From: Arthrobacter sp. 135MFCol5.1
Lineage (GTDB): Bacteria > Actinomycetota > Actinomycetes > Actinomycetales > Micrococcaceae
Direction: 5' to 3'
NCBI RefSeq assembly: GCF_000374865.1
Contig: NZ_KB895454.1
Span: forward strand, 1 to 64,000
DNA length: 64,000 nucleotides
The position numbers were made by a program, and so were the translations under genes. Shown in pieces: positions 35,537-44,643 of this stretch. Every line of letters starts with the position of its first letter. The stretch's first letter is position 1. The notes under the pieces are model-generated. The model saw nothing but the letters and a program-made list of their open reading frames with translations, was not told the origin of the DNA and searched no databases.

Positions 35537-36361
35537 ATGGGCAACGCGTCGCAGGGAGCTAACCGGGCAGTTTCGGAAGCGGCATCGGCCAGCCGCAGCC
35601 CGGCGTTACGCATTCTGGCCCGTGCCGGCTTCGTGTTCATCGGCCTGGTCCACGTGTTGATCGGCGTGATCGCCCTGCAGCTGGACCGGGGCCAGGGCGG
35701 GGAAGCGGACCAGTCAGGGGCGATCGGATCCCTTGCCTCAAAACCCGGCGGCGGAATCCTCCTGTGGGTAGGGGCGGTTGCCTGCGCGGCCCTCGCTCTG
35801 TGGATGGTCGGCGAAGCCGTGTTTGGTGCGCGTTCCGAAAGTGATTCGAAGAAGAAGCTGAAAGAGGCAGGATCCGCTGCGGGAAAGGCCGTGGTGTTCG
35901 GTTTCCTGGCCTTCACGTTCGCCGTGTTCGCGACGGGCGGTTCCAAGAGTTCCAGCCAGTCGGCCAGTGACTTCACGGCCAAGCTCATGGCTGCGCCCGC
36001 TGGAGTGGTGCTGCTGGTCGTTGTCGGCTTGGCGATCGTTGCCGCCGGCGTTTACTACGCGTACCGGGGCTTCACCCGAAAGTTCATGGAAGACCTGCAG
36101 GATCCCGGAAACGCCCGCACCGCTGTCGAGTGGCTCGGCACCGTGGGCTACATCGCCAAAGGAGTGGTCCTCGCCGTCGTTGGTGTCCTGATTATCGTGG
36201 CGGCTGCGACCGCCGATCCGTCCAAGTCTTCGGGACTGGATGGCGGCCTGAAGGCACTGGGTTCACAGCCCTACGGCGTGTTCCTGCTCGCGGCCATCGC
36301 CGCCGGCCTCATCTGCTACGGCGTGTACTCCATGGCGCGGGCCCGGTACGGCAAGTTCTAG
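35537..36361 (+). CDS. DUF1206 membrane protein
   Basis: A 274-residue membrane protein with three DUF1206 repeats of two helices each: LRILARAGFVFIGLVHVLIG, then VVLLVVVGLAIVAAGVYYAY-like segments, and TVGYIAKGVVLAVVGVLI, each with the Ala/Gly-Arg-x-Gly-(F/Y) pattern. Function unknown; the family is common in actinobacteria. ATG follows AAGGGCGGACC. Monocistronic and convergent with the TetR gene, only about 12 bp apart. Confidence 0.88.
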   Translation: MGNASQGANRAVSEAASASRSPALRILARAGFVFIGLVHVLIGVIALQLDRGQGGEADQSGAIGSLASKPGGGILLWVGAVACAALALWMVGEAVFGARSESDSKKKLKEAGSAAGKAVVFGFLAFTFAVFATGGSKSSSQSASDFTAKLMAAPAGVVLLVVVGLAIVAAGVYYAYRGFTRKFMEDLQDPGNARTAVEWLGTVGYIAKGVVLAVVGVLIIVAAATADPSKSSGLDGGLKALGSQPYGVFLLAAIAAGLICYGVYSMARARYGKF

Positions 36362-36373
36362 GGAGCGGTCTTG

Positions 36374-36991
36374 TCAGCCGATGGGCCACCAGTCCGGAAG
36401 CAGTTGCCACAGGTCCGCCAGGAATTCCTCCGCCGGCCGGGGCTGATCCTCCAGGAGGCGTGACTCCAGTGCCCCCACCACGCCGTAGGCAATGAACCGC
36501 GCCACCATGGGCGGCGGGACGTCGCGGCCACCCGGTGCCGGAACGGCGATGGCCCGGCGTTCGATCAGCAGGCGGACCGAACCCTCGAAATGGGCGCCGA
36601 GCATGCCGTGCAACCCCGCAGTTCCCGGCTCGGCGGCCAGGCCGTGGCGGTAGATCCGGCGGTGGGCATCCACGTGGCGGACCACCCCGGCGGTTACGGC
36701 TGCGACGGCGTGGCCAATGTCGCCGCCGGACACGGAGAGGTGCTCGTCCCGCAGGGCATCCAGTTCGGCGGAGAGGACCTGCCGCAGCAAGGCGGCGGGG
36801 GATGCCGCGTGCTGGTAGAACGTCGACCTGTTGACCCCCGCGGCAGCGGCGACCTGCGCGGCCCCCAGTGTCCCGGCGTCGTGGACCGCTGCCAGTGCCA
36901 GGATGGCGGCGGCGAGCCTGGCATAACTCCTGGCCGCGCGGGGATCGCGGGCAGCCGGTACCTCCGTGCCCTGATCCGGTCCTTTTGTCAT
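36374..36991 (-). CDS. TetR-family transcriptional regulator
   Basis: A 205-residue regulator. ATG 36991 places the N-terminal HTH at residues ~22-65 (ARLAAAILALAAVHDAGTLG, AAAAGVNRSTFYQHAASPAA), the usual TetR layout; the open frame upstream crosses the operator and is not coding. The C-terminal ligand domain is alpha-helical and variable. It is divergent from the zinc alcohol dehydrogenase and presumably binds the perfect palindrome at 37061-37086 in between. Confidence 0.88.
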   Translation of the reverse strand: MTKGPDQGTEVPAARDPRAARSYARLAAAILALAAVHDAGTLGAAQVAAAAGVNRSTFYQHAASPAALLRQVLSAELDALRDEHLSVSGGDIGHAVAAVTAGVVRHVDAHRRIYRHGLAAEPGTAGLHGMLGAHFEGSVRLLIERRAIAVPAPGGRDVPPPMVARFIAYGVVGALESRLLEDQPRPAEEFLADLWQLLPDWWPIG

Positions 36992-37060
36992 GCCGGTCAC
37001 ACTCCCTGGTGATCTTGGCCGCCGGCGGTGGATATACCGCCCCCGCGGGCGTAGCGTTCT

Positions 37061-37086
37061 AACTATCCAACATTTGTTGGATAGTT
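37061..37086. promoter_or_regulatory. Perfect 26-bp palindromic operator of the TetR regulator
   Basis: AACTATCCAACA (37061-37072), centre TT, TGTTGGATAGTT (37075-37086): every position of both 12-bp arms pairs. It lies 70 bp upstream of the TetR start and about 218 bp before the alcohol dehydrogenase. Size and symmetry are those of a TetR-family operator. Confidence 0.8.
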
Positions 37087-37116
37087 CGATCGGGCCACTG
37101 TACCTTCGGCTCACGG

Positions 37117-37259
37117 TTGAAAGCAAGCCCCACCATTCCCATGTCTCGGCTGGGCCGCCCTGAGGATGTGGCGGCGGCATCCTGCCCGCCGCCAGCGACG
37201 ACGCCGCGTTCATGACCGGGTCCGAACTCGTGCTCGACGGCGGCTACACCGCCCGCTGA
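37117..37259 (+). pseudogene. Frameshifted C-terminal remnant of an SDR dehydrogenase
   Basis: Frame 37117-37179 reads LKASPTIPMSRLGRPEDVAA, then a shift of one base at about 37178-37180 leads into ILPAASDDAAFMTGSELVLD (frame from 37179) and GGYTAR-stop at 37257-37259. Together this is the standard C-terminus of FabG-like short-chain dehydrogenases. The N-terminal 200 residues, including Rossmann motif and YxxxK, are missing. It is a decayed gene left between the TetR operator and the alcohol dehydrogenase, which suggests the regulator once controlled an SDR too. Confidence 0.8.
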
Positions 37260-37303
37260 AGCAGAAACCCACAACAATGCAACAGAAAGAAGAGGGCAGC
37301 AGC

Positions 37304-38350
37304 ATGCGCGCCATAGTGTTCAACGAATGGAAGCAGTTTCCCGAGCTTCAGGAAGTGGCCCGGCCCGTTCCCGGGCCCGGCGAAGTCCTGCTCAAGGTGG
37401 CCGGCGCGGGTGCCTGCCACTCGGATGTGAGCATCTTCGAGGATTTCACGGCTGAGGTGCCCGGAAACATGTCAAAAGGTTTCATCCTGGGCCACGAGAA
37501 CTCCGGGTGGGTTGAAGAGCTCGGCCCCGGCGTCGACGGCATCAACGTCGGCGACGCCTACCTGGTGTACGGGCCCATCGGCTGCGGGCACTGCAAGGCA
37601 TGCTCCCGCGGCCAGGACACCTACTGCGAGAATGCGGCGACCAACCCCTACCTGGGTATCGGACTTGGACGGGACGGCGGCATGGCCGAATACGTCACCG
37701 TCCCGGTGCGCAACCTCATTCCGCTCGGTGCGGCGGATCCGATTGCCGCGGCACCGCTGGCCGACGCCGCCCTGACGCCCTACCACGCCATCAAGACTGC
37801 CCTTCCGCACCTGAACGGCGGAGGCCGCTTCGCGCTGGTGGTGGGACTCGGCGGGCTGGGACAGATCGCAGTCCAGATCCTCACGGCACTCACGGGCGCC
37901 ACCATCATTGCCACCGACATGAAGCCGGAGGCCATGGCCAAGGCTGAAGCGGCAGGGGCCGTCACCGTGCCCGGCGGTCCGGACCAGGTGGCCAAAATCC
38001 GTGAGCTTACCGGCGGCCGGGGCGTGGACGCGGCCTTCGACTTCGTGGGCGTCACCCCCACCATCGCCACCGCCACCGGGTCCATGGCCCAGGGCGGACG
38101 GCTGACCGTGGTGGGCATCGCCGGCGGAGTCCACGAATGGACGTTCTTCAACACGCCCTACGAATCCACCATCACCAACACGTACTGGGGCACCATCGAG
38201 GAGCTCCACGAGGTGGTGGACATGTACCGGGCGGGCCAGATCGTACCGGAGATCGAGACCTTCTCCCTTGACGACAGCCTGGACGCCTACCGCCGGCTGG
38301 CGGAGGGGAAGCTGAGCGCCCGGGCGGTGGTTGTCCCGCACCAGGGCTGA
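37304..38350 (+). CDS. Zinc-dependent alcohol dehydrogenase (MDR family)
   Basis: A 348-residue NAD(P)-dependent dehydrogenase. Catalytic zinc ligands are Cys38 (GACHSDVS) and His64-Glu65 (GHENSGWV); structural zinc Cys are 94, 97, 100 and 108 (GCGHCKACSRGQDTYC). The cofactor loop is VVGLGGLGQIAVQIL and DMKPEAM supplies the acidic residue typical of NAD use. ATG 37304 follows AGAAGAGG. Probably controlled by the divergent TetR protein; substrate (alcohol, polyol or aldehyde) not determinable from sequence. Confidence 0.92.
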   Translation: MRAIVFNEWKQFPELQEVARPVPGPGEVLLKVAGAGACHSDVSIFEDFTAEVPGNMSKGFILGHENSGWVEELGPGVDGINVGDAYLVYGPIGCGHCKACSRGQDTYCENAATNPYLGIGLGRDGGMAEYVTVPVRNLIPLGAADPIAAAPLADAALTPYHAIKTALPHLNGGGRFALVVGLGGLGQIAVQILTALTGATIIATDMKPEAMAKAEAAGAVTVPGGPDQVAKIRELTGGRGVDAAFDFVGVTPTIATATGSMAQGGRLTVVGIAGGVHEWTFFNTPYESTITNTYWGTIEELHEVVDMYRAGQIVPEIETFSLDDSLDAYRRLAEGKLSARAVVVPHQG

Positions 38351-38383
38351 CCACCCGGGGCCGGTCCCGGGCGGCCACTCCAG

Positions 38384-38415
38384 GCCTGCCGGACGGGTCC
38401 GGCCGCCCGGCAGGC
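38384..38415. terminator. Hairpin after the alcohol dehydrogenase gene
   Basis: GCCTGCCGG (38384-38392) and CCGGCAGGC (38407-38415) pair perfectly across a 14-base loop, 34 bp after the stop. No U-tract follows, so it may be a weak or factor-assisted terminator. Confidence 0.4.
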
Positions 38416-38588
38416 AACCGATGCAGAAGGTGTGAATTGGCCGTGGAGTTGCTGTGCGATCTGTCGCATTGGCCCCGCCGGCACTACAGTATCCTCACTG
38501 AATGCCTACGATGGGACACGGACAAACGACAATAACGTGGCGGCCGGCGACTTAGCCGCCGCCGGATTCCAGGCAGGAGGCGGCACCC

Positions 38589-39320
38589 ATGCAACACACC
38601 GTGCCGCTGCGCGGGCACCCCGCCAGGCTCGTTGCTGCCGGCACGTTCGGCGTCCTGCTGGCCGTTACGTCAGGCAGCGCGGCGCAAACCCAGCCGCCGG
38701 CCACGGGGGAGGCCCCGGTCCGGGTGGTAGTGGTGGGGGACTCGCTCAGCACCGGCCACGGCACCTCGCCGCAGGAAGCCTGGCCGGCCCTGATGCGCAA
38801 CGACCCCGTAGGCGCCGGCCTGGAAGTGGTCAACGCAGCAGAAGACGGCAGTGGATACGTCAGCCCCGGCGATTTTGACGGAACGTTTGGCACCCAGGTT
38901 GAGGAGCTCGTCAACGCCAAAACGGGGATTGTGGTGTTCTTCGGCTCGGAAAACGACCTCGGCTACGCGTCCGATGAAATTGGCGACGCCGCGCTGGCGG
39001 CGATGGACCGGGCCGAGACGCTCGCCCCGGAAGCGAAAATCATTGTGGTGGGACCGCCGTCGTACTCCCCGGACCCGGACCCCGGGCTCCTGGAGATCAG
39101 CAGCCAGCTCAAGGCCGCCACGGCCCGGGCCGGAGGCGAATTCGTGGACCCCATCGCCGAGGGCTGGATCAGCGGCGACTTCGATGACTTGATCGGCCCC
39201 GACGGCGACCACCCCACCGTGGCCGGACAGCACTACCTCCTGGAACACATCGGCGCCTACCTTGAGCAGGCGGCGCCGGCTGCCGCGGCGGCCGTGCAAG
39301 GACGCCCCGAACTCCAGTGA
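38589..39320 (+). CDS. Secreted SGNH/GDSL hydrolase
   Basis: A 243-residue exported esterase-type protein. A signal sequence of about 32 residues ends near SGSAAQT. VVVGDSLSTGHG holds the block I Ser, FFGSENDLGY the block III Asn, and GDHPTVAGQHYL the block V Asp-x-x-His (here DHPT). Block II Gly is in EDGSGYVSPG. Family members deacylate polysaccharides or lipids outside the cell. AGGAGG precedes the ATG. Monocistronic. Confidence 0.88.
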   Translation: MQHTVPLRGHPARLVAAGTFGVLLAVTSGSAAQTQPPATGEAPVRVVVVGDSLSTGHGTSPQEAWPALMRNDPVGAGLEVVNAAEDGSGYVSPGDFDGTFGTQVEELVNAKTGIVVFFGSENDLGYASDEIGDAALAAMDRAETLAPEAKIIVVGPPSYSPDPDPGLLEISSQLKAATARAGGEFVDPIAEGWISGDFDDLIGPDGDHPTVAGQHYLLEHIGAYLEQAAPAAAAAVQGRPELQ

Positions 39321-39410
39321 TACGCCGGCTCCTGCCGGCGGCCGGCATGTCGGTCCAGGAATCTGGAGGAATCTATCGATTACCTTCAGGGCGGGGATTA
39401 CGGTAGAGGA

Positions 39411-40799
39411 GTGACTGACCGCCCCGAAATCTACACCGTTGGTGAACTCCGAGCAGCGGGCCATGTCCTCAAGGACCTGAGGCACGAAATCCGCGACAAT
39501 CTCCTCGCCGCCCTGGCAGCAGGTCGTGACCCGTGGCCTGGCCTCTATGGGTTCAGCCGGACCGTCCTGCCCCAGCTTGAGCGAGCCCTGATCGCCGGCC
39601 ATGACCTCGTGCTGCTGGGAGAACGCGGACAGGGCAAAACCCGCCTGCTCCGCACCTTGGCCGGGTTGCTGGACGAATGGTCTCCGGTGATTGAGGACTC
39701 GGAACTGAACGAACACCCCTATCAGCCGATCACCGAACAGTCCCTGGCCCGCGTCCGGGCCGAGGGGGACCGGTTGAGGATCGGCTGGCGGCACCGTTCC
39801 GAACGGTACGTCGAGAAGCTCGCAACGCCGGACACGTCCGTGGCGGACCTCGTCGGCGACGTCGACCCCATGCGCGTGGCCGAGGGCCGAAGGCTCGGGG
39901 ATCCGGAGACCATCCACTACGGGCTTATTCCGCGCTCCAACCGCGGCATCATCGCCATCAACGAGCTCCCGGACCTGGCCGAACGCATCCAGGTGTCCAT
40001 GCTGAACGTGATGGAGGAACGTGACATCCAGATCCGCGGATACGTACTGCGGCTACCCCTCGACGTGCTTGTTGTGGCCTCCGCCAACCCGGAGGACTAC
40101 ACCAACCGCGGCCGGATCATCACCCCGCTGAAGGACCGCTTCGGTGCCGAGATCAGGACCCACTACCCGATCGAACTCGGGGACGAGGTCTCCGTCATCC
40201 GGCAGGAGGGCCGGCTGGTGGCTGACGTCCCGCCCTTCATCCTGGAGATCCTTGCCCGCTACACCCGGGCGCTGCGCGAGTCCCCGGCCATCAACCAGAC
40301 CTCCGGAGTTTCGGCCAGGTTCGCGATCGCCGGTGCCGAAACCGTGGCCGCGGCGGCGCTCCGCCGGGCCCGGCTCCGCGGGGAGGACCACGCCGTGGCC
40401 CGGATCATCGACCTCGAACCTGCCGTGGAAGTCCTGACCGGCAAGATCGAGTTCGAATCGGGTGAGGAAGGCCGCGAACAAGGCATCCTCGACCACCTCC
40501 TCCGCACCGCCACCGCAGAGGCCGTCAGGGCCCACTTCCAAGGCCTCGATATGGGACCGCTCGTATCGGCCTTGGACGGCCACCGAACCGTCACCACCGG
40601 GGAGCAAGTCACGGCACAGGAGTTCCTCGCTAACCTCCCGTCCCTCAACGGCTCCGGCCTCTACGACGAAATCGGTCGCCGCCTGGGTGCGACGAACGAC
40701 GGACAGCGGGCTGCCGCCGTCGAACTGGCCTTGGAAGGGCTCTACCTGGGCCGGCGGATCTCCAAGGAGTCCGACGACGAGGAAACCACCTACGGCTAG
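39411..40799 (+). CDS. MoxR/ChlI-type AAA+ ATPase
   Basis: A 462-residue AAA+ protein similar to magnesium-chelatase subunit I. Walker A is LGERGQGKTRLL, Walker B lies in NRGIIAINELPDLAER, and VVASANPEDYTNRGRIITPLKDRF carries sensor 1 and the arginine-finger region. The C-terminal ~200 residues are helical (lid and extension). It pairs with the VWA protein encoded 14 bp downstream, the standard MoxR-VWA chaperone-like arrangement for metal insertion or complex remodelling. The GTG start may be leaderless. Client protein unknown. Confidence 0.9.
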   Translation: MTDRPEIYTVGELRAAGHVLKDLRHEIRDNLLAALAAGRDPWPGLYGFSRTVLPQLERALIAGHDLVLLGERGQGKTRLLRTLAGLLDEWSPVIEDSELNEHPYQPITEQSLARVRAEGDRLRIGWRHRSERYVEKLATPDTSVADLVGDVDPMRVAEGRRLGDPETIHYGLIPRSNRGIIAINELPDLAERIQVSMLNVMEERDIQIRGYVLRLPLDVLVVASANPEDYTNRGRIITPLKDRFGAEIRTHYPIELGDEVSVIRQEGRLVADVPPFILEILARYTRALRESPAINQTSGVSARFAIAGAETVAAAALRRARLRGEDHAVARIIDLEPAVEVLTGKIEFESGEEGREQGILDHLLRTATAEAVRAHFQGLDMGPLVSALDGHRTVTTGEQVTAQEFLANLPSLNGSGLYDEIGRRLGATNDGQRAAAVELALEGLYLGRRISKESDDEETTYG

Positions 40800-40813
40800 G
40801 CGCAGGAGGCAGC

Positions 40814-42814
40814 ATGGCCATCCACAAAAGGTCCGCCAGGTACGGCCGGTACACCGGCGGCCCGGACCCCCTGGCTCCGCCGGTGGACCTGGCGGAAGTG
40901 CTCGACGCCGTCGCCGACGACGTGATGGCAGGCTATTCGCCGCGGCATGCCCTGCAGGAGTTCCTGCGGCGCGGTGGACGGAACCGCGAAGGCCTGGACG
41001 ACCTTGCCCGCCGCGTGCAGGAGCGGCGGCGGGACCTGCTCAGCAGGCACCGGCTGGACGGCACCCTGGAGGAAGTTAAAAGGCTGCTGGATACCGCCGT
41101 GCTGGAGGAACGCAAGCAGTTGGCCCGGGACGCCATGATGGACAACACCGAACGCGACTTCCGCGAGATGCAGCTCGAGAACCTGCCGGCCTCCACCGCC
41201 GCAGCAGTCAACGAGCTCGCCTCCTACGACTGGCAGTCCGGAACCGCCAAGGAAGCGTACGACCGGATCAAGGACCTGCTGGGCCGGGAGGTCCTGGAAC
41301 AGCGGTTTGCCGGAATGAAACAGGCGCTGGAGAGCGCCACCGATGAGGACCGCGAGGCCGTCAATGCCATGCTCCGGGACCTCAACGGGCTGCTGGCGAA
41401 GCACCGCCGCGGCGAAGACACCGAGGCCGATTTCCAGGAGTTCATGGCCAAGCACGGCCAGTTCTTCCCGGAAGACCCGCAATCAGTGGAAGAGCTCGTG
41501 GATGCCCTGGCGCAACGTGCCGCCGCCGCCCAGCGGCTCCTGCAGTCCATGTCCGCCGAACAGCGCGCGGAATTGATGCAGTTGTCCGCCCAGGCATTCG
41601 GCTCGCCGGAACTGATGGCCCAGCTCAGCGAGCTCGACGCCTCCTTGCAGGCACTGCGCCCAGGGGAGGACTGGAGCGGCTTGGAACGGTTCGAGGGGCA
41701 GGAAGGACTCGGCCTGGGCGACGGAACCGGCGTCCTGCAGGACATCGCGGAACTTGATGAGCTCTCCGAACAGCTGTCCCAGTCCTACAACGGATCCCGG
41801 CTCGATGACCTTGACCTTGACGCGCTGGCCCGTCAACTTGGTGAGGGTGCGGCCGTCAGCGCCCGCACTCTTGCCGAAATCGAGCGGGCCATGCAGGAGG
41901 GCGGCTACCTGCGCCGCGGCGCCGACGGCGACCTCCGGCTCTCGCCGCAGGCCATGCGCCGGCTCGGCAAGTCGCTGCTGCGCGACACCGCCAAACAGCT
42001 GTCCGGGCGGCAGGGAAACAGGGATACCCGGACGGCAGGGGCGGCCGGTGAACAGTCCGGCTCCAGCCGCCAGTGGGAGTTCGGCGACGCCGAGCCGTGG
42101 GACGTGACGCGCACCTTGACCAACGCCATCCGCCGCACCATGGCCGACGGCGGCGATCCGGCGCGCGGACTGCGCCTCGCCGTTGGGGACATCGAGGTAA
42201 CCGAAACCGAGGCCCGGACCCAGGCCGCCGTCGCGTTGCTGGTGGACGTCTCCTTTTCCATGGCCGCGGAGGGGCGGTGGGTCCCGATGAAGCGCACGGC
42301 GCTGGCCCTGCACCACTTGGTGTCCACCCGGTTCCGCGGTGACCGGCTGCAGCTGGTGACCTTCGGCCGTTACGCCCAGTCCATGGACATCGCGGAACTG
42401 ACGGCCCTGCCGGCCCTGCGGGAACAGGGCACCAACCTCCACCACGGGCTGCTGCTGGCCGGCCGCTTCTTCCGCCGGCACCCCTCCATGCAGCCGGTGC
42501 TCCTGGTGGTGACGGACGGGGAACCGACCGCCCACCTGCTGCCGGACGGAGACTCCTGGTTCAACTGGCCGCCGGACGCGGAAACCATCCGGGCCACCGT
42601 TGCCGAGCTGGACCGGTTGGGAAGGGCGGGGACGCAGACCACGTTTTTCCGGCTTGGGAACGATCCCGGGCTGGAGCGCTTCATCCAGCGCCTGGCACGC
42701 CGGGTGGACGGCCGCGTGGTGGCCCCTGACGTCGGCGACCTGGGCGCAGCCGTGGTGGGGGAATACCTCCGGGCGCACGTCCGCAGCGCCTACGCCGACG
42801 GCGACTGGTTCTGA
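40814..42814 (+). CDS. VWA-domain partner of the MoxR/ChlI-type ATPase
   Basis: A 666-residue soluble protein. Residues 1-460 are a long helical region rich in Glu, Ala, Arg and Leu. The von Willebrand A domain follows (~470-660): ALLVDVSFSMAAEGRWVPMK has the MIDAS Asp-x-Ser-x-Ser, GTNLHHGLLLAG the Thr and VLLVVTDGEPTAHL the second Asp. The AGGAGG site and the 14-bp gap to the ATPase gene show co-expression. Expected role: substrate adaptor that senses Mg2+ and links the ATPase to a client. Confidence 0.9.
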   Translation: MAIHKRSARYGRYTGGPDPLAPPVDLAEVLDAVADDVMAGYSPRHALQEFLRRGGRNREGLDDLARRVQERRRDLLSRHRLDGTLEEVKRLLDTAVLEERKQLARDAMMDNTERDFREMQLENLPASTAAAVNELASYDWQSGTAKEAYDRIKDLLGREVLEQRFAGMKQALESATDEDREAVNAMLRDLNGLLAKHRRGEDTEADFQEFMAKHGQFFPEDPQSVEELVDALAQRAAAAQRLLQSMSAEQRAELMQLSAQAFGSPELMAQLSELDASLQALRPGEDWSGLERFEGQEGLGLGDGTGVLQDIAELDELSEQLSQSYNGSRLDDLDLDALARQLGEGAAVSARTLAEIERAMQEGGYLRRGADGDLRLSPQAMRRLGKSLLRDTAKQLSGRQGNRDTRTAGAAGEQSGSSRQWEFGDAEPWDVTRTLTNAIRRTMADGGDPARGLRLAVGDIEVTETEARTQAAVALLVDVSFSMAAEGRWVPMKRTALALHHLVSTRFRGDRLQLVTFGRYAQSMDIAELTALPALREQGTNLHHGLLLAGRFFRRHPSMQPVLLVVTDGEPTAHLLPDGDSWFNWPPDAETIRATVAELDRLGRAGTQTTFFRLGNDPGLERFIQRLARRVDGRVVAPDVGDLGAAVVGEYLRAHVRSAYADGDWF

Positions 42815-42847
42815 CCGGGCCGGGCGCTCCGCAGCGTCCCGGCCCGG
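42815..42847. terminator. Strong hairpin between the VWA and formate dehydrogenase genes
   Basis: CCGGGCCGGG (42815-42824) pairs with CCCGGCCCGG (42838-42847), and CGCT/AGCG extends the stem inside with a one-base bulge. It begins right after the VWA stop, between convergent genes, so it could act on both. No U-tract. Confidence 0.55.
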
Positions 42848-42874
42848 GCTGCGGCTTCCGTTCAGGCGGCCGGC

Positions 42875-43819
42875 TCAGGCTGCCGCGTCGATGCCGGCGG
42901 CTTCCCTCCTGACGGCTTCGGCAGCGTTGAGGCGCTCCCGCTGGGGGACCACCACATACTTGGGGTCGCGCGTCGACGCTTTTCCGGCCTCGAAGACACC
43001 GAACCGCAGCAGGGCCGACCCCGCAGCCACGGCGAGGCCACCCACGACGCTGACGGTGCGCGACCGGTGACCGCCGAGGGCCAGCCCCACGGCGCCGCCG
43101 ATGCTGAAGGCCTTGGACAGGCGCATCAACGTACCGCCCCGGCCCTCCCGCAGTGTCTCCGTGCTCAGGTGGCCGCTGCGTTCCATCCGCAGGCTCGCCA
43201 CCGTTTCCAGCAGCGCACCCGCCACTGCCATGCGCCGCGCAGGACCGGCCTCCGGGACGGGCGCCAGGGCGGCTGCGATGCCGCCGCCGGCAGCGGCGGC
43301 CGAACCGGCAAACACGAACGGCAGGATTTCGTGGGCGTCATGCCAGGTGGGAACCGCGGTGTCGGCCAGCAGCACCGCCGTGTACGTGGCCACCGCGGAA
43401 CCGCTGACAGCTGCGCCGAGGCCGCAGGCCCGCCCGGCCGCCGGGAACAGTCCCGTGATGTTGGCGGCCGCACTCGCGCCGGCGAGCGGGCCGTACACGG
43501 AAAGGATCCACGAACCCATGCTCATGGGCGAGGTGGGTTTGGCCACCCGCAGCATGTTGAGGAACCGTTCCGGCCGGCCCAGGTCATGCACCAGCGCCGC
43601 TGCGGACACCGAGATCGCGGTCAGCGCCGTGAGCTTGGCCCGGCGTTCCAGTGCGGGCCGCCCCGTGTACTGCGCGCCGGCCGCCAGCATGGAGGAGGCC
43701 GCAGCCACGCCGCCGGCAAAAATGTACCCCGCGATGTCCGCCGCCTCCCAGGTGGGTTCCTTGAGAATGGGCCGGCCATAGTATGAGGTGAATTCCTCAC
43801 GCTCCCGGCGGCGGCTCAC
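42875..43819 (-). CDS. NrfD/PsrC-type membrane subunit of formate dehydrogenase
   Basis: A 314-residue membrane protein with about eight helices. GTG 43819 overlaps the stop of the Fe-S subunit gene (GTGA). WEAADIAGYIFAGGVAAASS, LVHDLGRPERFLNMLRVAKP, SPMSMGSWILSVYGPLAG and AVPTWHDAHEILPFVFAG are the NrfD signatures for quinone binding. It anchors the complex and passes electrons from formate to the quinone pool. Third gene of the operon. Confidence 0.9.
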   Translation of the reverse strand: MSRRREREEFTSYYGRPILKEPTWEAADIAGYIFAGGVAAASSMLAAGAQYTGRPALERRAKLTALTAISVSAAALVHDLGRPERFLNMLRVAKPTSPMSMGSWILSVYGPLAGASAAANITGLFPAAGRACGLGAAVSGSAVATYTAVLLADTAVPTWHDAHEILPFVFAGSAAAAGGGIAAALAPVPEAGPARRMAVAGALLETVASLRMERSGHLSTETLREGRGGTLMRLSKAFSIGGAVGLALGGHRSRTVSVVGGLAVAAGSALLRFGVFEAGKASTRDPKYVVVPQRERLNAAEAVRREAAGIDAAA

Positions 43820-44643
43820 TTCCTGGCTCCCCAGAAGACGACGGCGGCCCCCGCCAGGAGCCCGGCAGCAGCACCCGCGGCCCGCCGCCACATGGCAGGC
43901 AGGTCCCTGGTGGTCACTACCGGGTCCGGCGGCAGCCCGTAGGTTTCGGGTTCATCCAGCAGCAGGAAGAAGGCCCCGTCACCGCCCACCCCGCCGTCGG
44001 GATCCCTGCCGTAGAGCCTGGCCTCATCCACACCCCGCTCGTGGAGCTCCGCGACCCGGGCGTCGGCCCGTTCCCGGAGCTCATCAAGCTCACCGTACTG
44101 GATGGACTGGGTGGGGCATGCCTTGGCGCAGGCCGGCTCTTCGCCGACACCCAGGCGGTCGTAGCACATGGTGCACTTGAAGGCGCGGCCGTCGTCGGGC
44201 CGCTGGTCGATCACGCCGTACGGACACGCCGAAACGCAGTACCCGCAGCCATTGCAAATGTCCTGCTGGACCACCACCGTGCCATGCTCGGTACGGAACA
44301 ACGCCCCGGTGGGGCACACATCCAGGCAGGCGGCGTTGGTGCAATGCTTGCAGACATCCGAGGACATCAGCCACTTGATGCCCTCGGTTCCGCCAGCCGC
44401 CGGAGCCGGAACCTTCTTCTCGATGAAGGCCACGTGCCGCCAGGTGTCCGCGCTGAGCCGGGAAGTGTTGTCAAAGGACTCACCGGTGAGTTGTAACGGC
44501 CTCTCCGCCGGCAGCGAGTTCCACTCCTTACAGGCCACCTCACAGGCCTTGCAGCCGATACAGAGGCTGGTGTCCGTGAAGAAGCCCTTGCGTGCTTCAC
44601 CGGGTGCTCCGATGGCGGGCATTCCCAACTGGGTGACGCTCAT
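43816..44643 (-). CDS. Formate dehydrogenase iron-sulfur subunit (four 4Fe-4S clusters)
   Basis: A 275-residue electron-transfer protein. The first cluster motif is LCIGCKACEVACKEW (Cys 28, 31, 34, 38); CKHCTNAACLDVCPTGAL, CNGCGYCVSACPYGV and CTMCYDRLGVGEEPACAKACP supply the others, 16 Cys in the FdhB/FdnH pattern. The C-terminal ~22 residues form a hydrophobic segment that could anchor it to the membrane. No Tat signal. Both ends overlap the neighbouring subunit genes. Confidence 0.93.
   Translation of the reverse strand: MSVTQLGMPAIGAPGEARKGFFTDTSLCIGCKACEVACKEWNSLPAERPLQLTGESFDNTSRLSADTWRHVAFIEKKVPAPAAGGTEGIKWLMSSDVCKHCTNAACLDVCPTGALFRTEHGTVVVQQDICNGCGYCVSACPYGVIDQRPDDGRAFKCTMCYDRLGVGEEPACAKACPTQSIQYGELDELRERADARVAELHERGVDEARLYGRDPDGGVGGDGAFFLLLDEPETYGLPPDPVVTTRDLPAMWRRAAGAAAGLLAGAAVVFWGARK

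Noticed and set aside
37166-37303. N-terminal extension of the alcohol dehydrogenase
   Set aside because: The extra 46 residues are Arg-rich, overlap the SDR remnant in another frame, and a ribosome site precedes ATG 37304.
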